Made by a program: the position numbers and the translations under genes. Positions 57,601 through 64,000 of a DNA stretch of 64,000 nt are shown in pieces. Source of the stretch: Pteria penguin (taxonomy: Eukaryota > Mollusca > Bivalvia > Pterioida > Pteriidae); assembly GCA_035048485.1 (NCBI GenBank), contig CM068582.1, forward strand, positions 35,740,096-35,804,095, written 5' to 3'. Numbering within the stretch: position 1 is the stretch's first letter; every line of letters starts with the position of its first letter. The notes under the pieces were generated by a model. That model searched no databases. It was not told the origin of the DNA and was given only the letters and a program-made list of their open reading frames with translations.

Positions 57601-58443
57601 GCTCAATGTATCGGCTCATAAGAAACATAAATTGTCAAAATGCGTATATGGGACAATAAATTTGTTGGTTTTTTTTTCAATTATAATACAATTAAAATTT
57701 GTTTTGGACTAACTGTTTAACGTTGTATGAGACCATGATATATAATGCAATAATGATCAATCAATAAAATTCAGGATATGTCATCAAACATTATCTGAAA
57801 CATCAAAGTCTGTATCATTCTATCACCTGCAGGTGTTGTGATATCGACCTAATATTATAAAGTAAAACAGCATAAAGCCGCATACTTAAAATTAACTCAG
57901 AATGCAATGGTAGACAAATTAAATTGAACAATCTATAAGGACAACAAACGAGAACGATTTAGCACGACGGCATGTACCAATATATGCACAATTATAGGTA
58001 TGACCAAATTAGTAATTTTATTTAAATCATTCAGATGATCGTGAATTGGTTTTTGTGAATGCCGAAAGCCCACATGAAATTGCAACTTCATGAAGAAATC
58101 TACAACTGGAATAGGTGTTACGATAGCACATAGTTGTGAATGCCATAAAAAAGATAACACCTGTTGCCATCGTATTTAGCATCATACATTAAGAGTACAA
58201 ATAACGTTCCTAAAATAGTGTCATATTATAACAGCGAAAAGATACAATTGCACGATAGACCCTTTTATAGGATGATAAAATACACTTTTGAAATTGTTTT
58301 ATCAGTATTGCAGCTGAAAGATTACATCTGTTTAGAAAATAAATATTAACACATTCCCTTTAGTATTTTTTCAAAACTTTTCGTGCATATCGTCGAATAA
58401 TCTATCACATTTAAATCCTTATGGAATTTAATCGTGTTTTGAT

Positions 58444-58502
58444 AGAGAAAACTGAAGACATCTGACAAAGCTGTATGACAAAAATCACCAAGGACATGCA
58501 CA
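58444..58502 (-). repeat. Solo 3' end of PLE family A, inverted
   Basis: AGAAAACTGAAGACATCTGA, CAAAGCTGTATGACA and AAAATCACCAAGGACATG are the reverse complement of the family-A end seen at 10505-10558. Confidence 0.75.
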
Positions 58503-58654
58503 CAAAACAAATATCACGAGGTGAGATTGAAGCAGAATTAATGGAAAGGTACGACGTTTGGATGTGCCAAGTATGAGTAAGTCAATATGGCTTCGCTTAC
58601 GCACAAAGATTGCTTCAACGTATAATGACATCATTGACATATTTGAGGCATCCA

Positions 58655-58810
58655 TATACTATTCCATGGTTATTATATCAACATATGTCAGTATCCCTGT
58701 GCTTACGCGAAATATATGCTTCAAATTTACTTTGAAAAAATGTAAATTATTCTAAAACTAAGGAGTATCTCCCTCATGCATAACCCTGCCCTTAGATGGT
58801 CTTGGCTTTT
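58655..58810. repeat. Dispersed repeat R, copy 3
   Basis: CTTCAAATTTACTTTGAAAA, TGTAAATTATTCTAAAAC, GAGTATCTCCCTCATGCATA and CCTTAGATGGTCTTGGCTTT correspond to copies 1 and 2. Confidence 0.65.
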
Positions 58811-59000
58811 ACATTTAGGGCAATTCAGTAATGAGTTCCCTCTTCAAATAATTAATTTTTCGATTTCCGCAACTGATGCCTGAAACATGCCATAGGTTGT
58901 GAAAATCTGAACTATACTAATACACATATATATGACCTTATGTCTATTATAAATACTCGCCATTTTCATAAATTCAATTGCTAGCCAAGAAACATTTAGT

Positions 59001-59276
59001 ATGATATTGATATTTCTAAAATCTATGGATACCTTGCTCAGAAATAATAACGAGAGGGGCATATATATTAAGGATTTTAGTAGACATTATGCGGAACAAT
59101 ATGACACTGAATTGGGCCGTTATAGGGTACAATTCCTTAAGAAATTAAAAAAGGATAACATAATACATTGCTGGTCACAGATGATGCAACAAAACATATT
59201 TGATAATAATGAAAAGGCAGCATGCTGGTGGGGGCTTTTTTATCTATTCAGAACCAGGATAGATCCGAAGTACTGA
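59001..59276 (+). CDS. Unrecognised 91-codon open frame, possible exon or small gene
   Basis: The frame reads MDTLLRNNNERGIYIKDFSR and HYAEQYDTELGRYRVQFLKK, and ends AACWWGLFYLFRTRIDPKY. Amino-acid use is balanced and unlike the low-complexity open frames nearby, with several Trp, Tyr and Arg. There is no signal peptide or membrane span, and I recognise no family. No clear splice sites were assigned. It could be a fragment of a transposon protein. Confidence 0.3.
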   Translation: MILIFLKSMDTLLRNNNERGIYIKDFSRHYAEQYDTELGRYRVQFLKKLKKDNIIHCWSQMMQQNIFDNNEKAACWWGLFYLFRTRIDPKY

Positions 59277-60299
59277 AAATCGTTGATAGCTGACTTGTGG
59301 TGAAGTAACAAAAATATCCAAAAAAGCTAATGCTAGTCGTTTATTTCTAGTTTAACGTCGAGCCAAGATTATTTTAAATACAGTTTAAGGGCATCTGACC
59401 GATGTACTGCACAGAAATTTAGACCTACCCAGACCTACTAGAAGCTGTTAGGGATATTTTACATGCCAGTTAAATTATTTACAAAATGCTATGATAATAT
59501 CGTTTAAGCAGAAGCTCACCTGTAATTTTGAAATGTTTCGATAATCAGATTCAATAGCAGACATGAGAAGATGCTTTACAGACAGTACACAATTTTACCA
59601 AATCATTTATATGACAGCAAATTCTAGCTTTAGATATACAATGTACCTCTACATTGTAAGTGTATGCTGCATACTACATCATGTCAACTTTCATATCATA
59701 TTCAATTAATTGAAATATCATTAATCAATGGATTATCTTGCATAGGTTCTAATGTAATTATGTCTAGTATTGCCCAGAGACAGCGTATTTCATACCGAAG
59801 GCGCGATCAATAACATATACTCATAACTTATACCAAAATTAATACTTATATAATGGTTTCTATATCTGATCAGTCACTTTTACGCGATATTAGAGTTAGA
59901 CATTTCTCTGTTCACACATCCATGAGATCTATCTCATGGGACTTTCAGTACATTGATAAACGTGCCGATTATGCAAGTTTTATTTGTTTTAAATGCTAAA
60001 TGGAAATGAAAGGGTTTTTTTCATGGTGATAGCTGTAATGTGAAATCTATACCATATTTATCTTTAGGGTGCATTGAAACTAGGATCATATGATATCATC
60101 AATGTTTTAATTGCATAATTTATCCCTTTTGTCACTGTGGATTTATCTTCATCACCGTTAAGTTGTCGTGAGAGATAATTGTAAATGCCATTAAGGTATC
60201 GCGACAAAGTGTAATCAAAACTCCTAACATTTAGTTTGTGGGGTTTTAATATAGAATAGATTATATTTATATTTGTGCCATTTTAATTATAACAGGGAT
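59277..60299. other. AT-rich DNA, nothing recognised
   Basis: No supported feature. Confidence 0.4.
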
Positions 60300-60306
60300 T
60301 GATCGG

Positions 60307-60358
<52 letters not shown>
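60300..60358. repeat. (TTGA)n microsatellite
   Basis: About 13 TTGA units. The complementary TCAA suggests an orphan SINE tail, but no body is attached. Confidence 0.95.
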
Positions 60359-60359
<1 letters not shown>

Positions 60360-60517
60360 ACAGAGATGCAGATAGTTTTCTATATAGTTTGCTGCCACTG
60401 AAACATAAGAGGTGACTGAGGGCACGACTTTTCCTTGCATCTCGCCCCAAACCCGGCTACACGTATGTTTCCCACTCCTCCCCTCTTTTTTCCTCTCGTG
60501 ATCCCACATCTTTCAAA

Positions 60518-60540
60518 CCCCCCCCCCCCCCCCCCCCCCC
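60518..60540. repeat. Poly-C tract, 23 bp
   Basis: Uninterrupted C run, prone to length error in sequencing. Confidence 0.97.
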
Positions 60541-61548
60541 GTTATCCCTTTTTCTTTTCGCCGTCTTCTCCATAAAATGAATTGACCGTATAATAATTAT
60601 GTCACAATTTCCCTCTGTTACGTCATCCATCACTCTGTCTAACTTCAAGCAATACTGTCATATTTTTACTTTGATTGGTGACAACTACAATTAAAGAACA
60701 ACGTATAATTCTCTGTATTCAATATTTATGAGTTGAATTGAACTTTGTACATACACCAAACTGTCGACTCACAGTCCTACTCATTTTGGAAATCGACATT
60801 GCGAAGCAAGTATATTGAACTTAGTTGTATAAAAGCAGTATTGGTATTTTTAATTGACAGGAAATGTGGACTAAAATATCGACATTTTAAAGCAAATATA
60901 TTGAACTTTCTACGTTGTATAATGGTGATATTGGAATATTTATTGACACATATTGTGGTTTGTACACTGTGATTAAAAGCTTTGTGATGGAGCGACTTTT
61001 GATTCATATTGCCATTTTATATCTTAGAAACCGGGGGCAAGGGTTGCCCACCCAACCCTACTTTATATGATGATGTTTAATCAAAACCCTACCTCAAATA
61101 TGGAAACAAAATGTTCAAGTGGGCCTATATTACTCACCCGATAACAGTGTCATCATTCACAAACAACTGACTGCTTTATGAGATTTGTATATACATATAT
61201 TCTCTTGCATATCGTGTTTTGACAACTGATAAACGAACTCTTTACACTGAATAAATCAAGACAACAATGCAGAAATATGTGAAAAGGATTAAGTCAATTT
61301 TTTTTTTCATTTTTTCTTTTCTTATTTTATTTATTTTATTTTTCTTTTTTTATTTCTCTCTTAATTTGTTTTCAAGTAAAATGCACCAATAATTGTTTTC
61401 TGTAGCGGGTTTTGAATCACTCCCTTCGGCATGCCAAAATTAGTCTATATCAAAATTACACAAAAAAAGTCATAAAACCAAGAAATCTCAAAGTTAACAA
61501 AACTTTCAAACAACCCTTCAAGTAGATATTTCCTAATAACAGTTTGAA
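60541..61548. other. AT-rich DNA, nothing recognised
   Basis: A 75-codon open frame at 60745-60972 has no recognisable features. T-rich tracts lie at 61300-61360. Confidence 0.4.
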
Positions 61549-61797
61549 GCCGGTGTGGCCTAGCGGATAAGGTGCTCGACTAGTGATCGAGGGGTTCCGG
61601 GTTCGACTCCCTTCTGTATTCCGAATGAGAGAGTAAAAACCTAGGTCCCGTGTCCATTAGACGTGGCACGTAAAAGACCCCTCACGGCTTCGGGTGGGTT
61701 CGTGGCAAAGGTCTAAATTTGTATGCAATGCATCAGGCAGATGCTGTCACCATATACGTGAAATAATCGTGGAGTGACGTAAAACAATAATCAACAA
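61549..61797 (+). mobile_element. tRNA-derived SINE type a, best full-length copy
   Basis: The head GCCGGTGTGGCCTAGCGGAT has an A box and is followed by the B box GGGTTCGACTCCC. The body includes ACCTAGGTCCCGTGTCCATT, GGCACGTAAAAGACCCCTCA, CAAAGGTCTAAATTTGTATG and CACCATATACGTGAAATAAT, ending GTGGAGTGACGTAAAACAAT and ATCAA. RNA polymerase III transcription would start at the head. This copy serves as the reference for the fragments listed elsewhere. It may belong to the molluscan V-SINE/RUDI group (recalled). Confidence 0.85.
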
Positions 61798-61984
61798 GAA
61801 ACAATTTGGTGCAAGCACCAAACGATGGGCCGGAACACGTGCGTGTTAAAACTATGAAGTACGTTAAAGGCTGATACAGTTTTAATACACAACGAGCAAG
61901 CTTACAGTCCGTGTTGCATGCAACACTTGTCCCCTGCCTTCGTCAGTCTTTGAAACACAACTTTTAATTCGTTCCAACATTAGG

Positions 61985-62250
61985 AAGTAATGCTCGTCAT
62001 GTACTATCACTGTGTAAAGTTACTTCAGAATTGTACATTGCTAACAGAAGTTTCATCTGAAAACCCGAAATCTATTTGACCTATTCATTTGACCTATTGA
62101 CCCCAAACACAATCCCATTCAAGCTGTCTTCATGTACTATCACTGCGTAAAGTATTTTCAACATTAAAGATTCCTATAACTGGTTATCATCTGGAAATCC
62201 AAAATCCATTTTTAGTAACAGTGACCTACTTATTTGACCTACTAATAACT
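61985..62250. repeat. Two diverged copies of a roughly 130-bp bivalve-type repeat
   Basis: CATGTACTATCACTGTGTAA with CATCTGAAAACCCGAAATC and TTTGACCTATT, then CATGTACTATCACTGCGTAA with CATCTGGAAATCCAAAATC and TTTGACCTACT, show the duplication. Confidence 0.7.
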
Positions 62251-63290
62251 ATTAACATGTTGGCATATACGTTCACATTGGCAATCAGAATTTTGTGTTA
62301 AACAAAGCTTAGAAAAGAAATAAATTCACACATGTTTACTGCAGAAATATAAACTAGATAAAACATATTGAACTGCAATTTTATTCTAAATATCATCCTA
62401 GTCGGGCGCGACTGACCAATATCATCCATTCTGGACCCAGGTTTCAGAGAAAAAAATCCGTTTGTGTAAGGATAACACATAAGTAACCCGAATGTACGGC
62501 TTATGTAAGCATAATAAGGCACATTCCATAGTTCTTCTAATGAGGGGGGGGGGGGGGGGGGCCCGTTTGTGCAAAAGATTAAAAAGAAAAACTTTCATAA
62601 GTATATTAAACGAGCAAACCCAATTTCACAAGAGAACGGAATACTTTATTTCTACAAATTTTATATGAAAAAATATCGCTCTTAGTTATCCTAGCATAAA
62701 TATCAGAGTACACCCTTGAAGGTCAAATGGACGGTGCCTACATCTAGTGTATCTAGGTCAAACATGTGGGGGAACCAAAATAGAATGTCTTTGAATAGCT
62801 TTTAGTCTCACTTTTATTTTTCAGTAAAAGTTGGCAATCAAAATAATTTTTATACTACACTCATAGAAATCTATCAGAACGTGTCAGCGACTTTACACGT
62901 GATCATTCGCACTGAATTAAATCCCAATTTTACCATTGGTGTATTAAACCTCTTGAGTGTGGTTTTACTGTACCGCGGTAACGCATGCGACTTTCCTAAA
63001 CTTATATCAGAGGATGGGCCGGCTAGTGCCGGTGCCGGCCCACAATTAATCAATCAATCTAATTACAGTTTGTAAGAAAATGCTTTATGACTGTAGACAC
63101 ATTTTTCAGAGGCCACTTTCATATAACCCTTATACAGATATTTTCAAATAAATGTTAGCAAATCAATCTTGCATTGTTACTGACTATTGATTAATTCAAT
63201 AAAACGACACAAAAATGTGTGGAAATGACTATTTCCAAAAAGACATTTAAAAAACCCCTAAAAACATTTTTTAAAAAGTTATTTCGGCAC
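62251..63290. other. AT-rich DNA with a poly-G tract (62544-62561)
   Basis: Besides the 18-bp G run and a small palindrome (GGGCCGGCTAGTGCC… near 63015-63040), nothing is recognised. Confidence 0.4.
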
Positions 63291-63478
63291 GCCGGTGTTC
63301 TGCCTTTCGGATGAGACAGTAAAACCCGAGGTCCCGTGTCATGGTAGGCGTGGCACGTAAAAGATCCCTCATTGCTTTGGGTCAGTCTGTTGCAAAGGTC
63401 TAAATTTGTATGAACTGCATCAAGCAGATGCCGTCACCATATACGTGAAATAATCGTGGAGTGACGTAAAACAATAAT
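63291..63478 (+). mobile_element. SINE type a with internal deletion of the promoter head
   Basis: GCCGGTGT joins directly to TCTGCCTTTCGGATGAGACA, so the A and B boxes are missing while the first bases and the body remain. The 3' part (CACCATATACGTGAAATAAT, GTGGAGTGACGTAAAACAAT) is nearly identical to the copy at 61.7 kb. Confidence 0.8.
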
Positions 63479-63522
63479 CGCTTTCAACTATTTTTCAGTT
63501 ATACCGCGACATAGTTCCAGCA
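63478..63522 (-). mobile_element. SINE type b tail fragment, inverted, abutting the type a copy
   Basis: TCGCTTTCAACTATTTTTCA and GTTATACCGCGACATAG match CTCGCTTTCAACAATATTTC and GTTATATCGCGACATGG at 16499-16534. Confidence 0.65.
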
Positions 63523-64000
63523 CTGAAAAAAGTCAAAACTTTGATTTCAGAAGGGAACCAAAAGCAACAATACATTTCAAGACCACTTCTAGACCACTCT
63601 GATGCGTTCAATTCGATAATATACGCAGCAAGTCTGAAGAAAAAGTTTATTTTAAAGAAAGTATACTTTCTGATGGATCTAGTCAACAGCAGCATGGTGC
63701 GATGGTTTCATGATCTGTGCAGCTGGTCTGAAGAAGTTTGTGGAAGGACGGTACTATCTTGGGTCTTTGTTGTCCCACCAAGGATCCACCCCTCCACAGA
63801 CCTGGTCGAAAACACCAATATTTGTAAAAGAACCTGAGAACTTTATAACTACCAAGTTTAATCAAAGTCTTTAACTAATTCTGAAGAAGATCGAAATCCA
63901 TCAAATATTATGATTACAGCTGCACTAATAATATATTCCCTTCCATAGTTTATATCTTTAAAAATGTGGAAAAAAAAAGAAAAAGAAAGAAAGAAAGAAA
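63523..64000. other. Window end, unassigned, with terminal (GAAA)n
   Basis: A 98-codon plus-strand frame at 63541-63837 (GNQKQQYISRPLLDHSDAFN, then SIIYAASLKKKF) is of unknown origin. A (GAAA)n tract starts near 63970 and runs off the window. Confidence 0.35.

Noticed and set aside
63541..63837. 98-codon frame as a transposon protein
   Set aside because: No recognisable motif; left as unassigned.

Overview
The window looks like AT-rich nuclear DNA of a bivalve mollusc. The evidence is a split tyrosinase gene of molluscan type, a C1q-domain protein, a C-type lectin, tRNA-derived SINEs with mollusc-like tails, short AT-rich introns with GT/AG boundaries, and a heavy load of Penelope-like retroelement (PLE) debris. 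The species cannot be named from the sequence.

Host genes are few. (1) A last exon of a single-pass membrane protein lies at 7061-7525 (-). (2) A two-exon C1q-domain gene lies at 20097-21397 (+). (3) Two exons of a C-type lectin domain lie at 22500-24898 (-). (4) A three-exon secreted tyrosinase lies at 50602-54577 (-); its joined reading frame is 703 residues with both copper sites present. Two weaker exon or ORF candidates are at 28658-28772 (-) and 59001-59276 (+).

Most of the rest is mobile DNA. PLE family A, recognised by its 3' tail, occurs at 0.7-2.9, 8.0, 8.7-9.1, 9.25-10.56, 20.6-20.8, 25.3-26.4, 53.3 and 58.4 kb. PLE family B occurs at 42.0-43.6, 45.9-48.9 and 55.0-56.3 kb. Two more diverged copies lie tail to tail at 12.4-14.9 (+) and 15.0-16.0 kb (-), and a small piece lies at 44.25 kb. 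A decayed Helentron-like element (PIF1-type helicase plus exonuclease/endonuclease-phosphatase-type endonuclease) fills 3.2-5.9 kb and is interrupted by a MITE with very long inverted ends. A non-autonomous Harbinger-like transposon (46013-48373) is inserted in a family-B PLE and itself carries a SINE. Two SINE families and several MITEs and microsatellites complete the picture.

The most striking object is a 1.9-kb minisatellite at 12520-14442: about 64 copies of a 30-bp unit without a visible length change. It sits exactly where a PLE reverse transcriptase should encode GIPMGTNCAP(LL), and its unit encodes GIPIGINSTA. The array therefore appears to be an expansion of the retroelement's own core motif. 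Variation between units is concentrated in two codons. Two other PLE copies carry inverted micro-duplications, and neighbouring copies give empty-site evidence for several insertions. Long stretches at 30.7-34.3, 38.6-41.8 and 56.9-61.5 kb hold no gene I can recognise.
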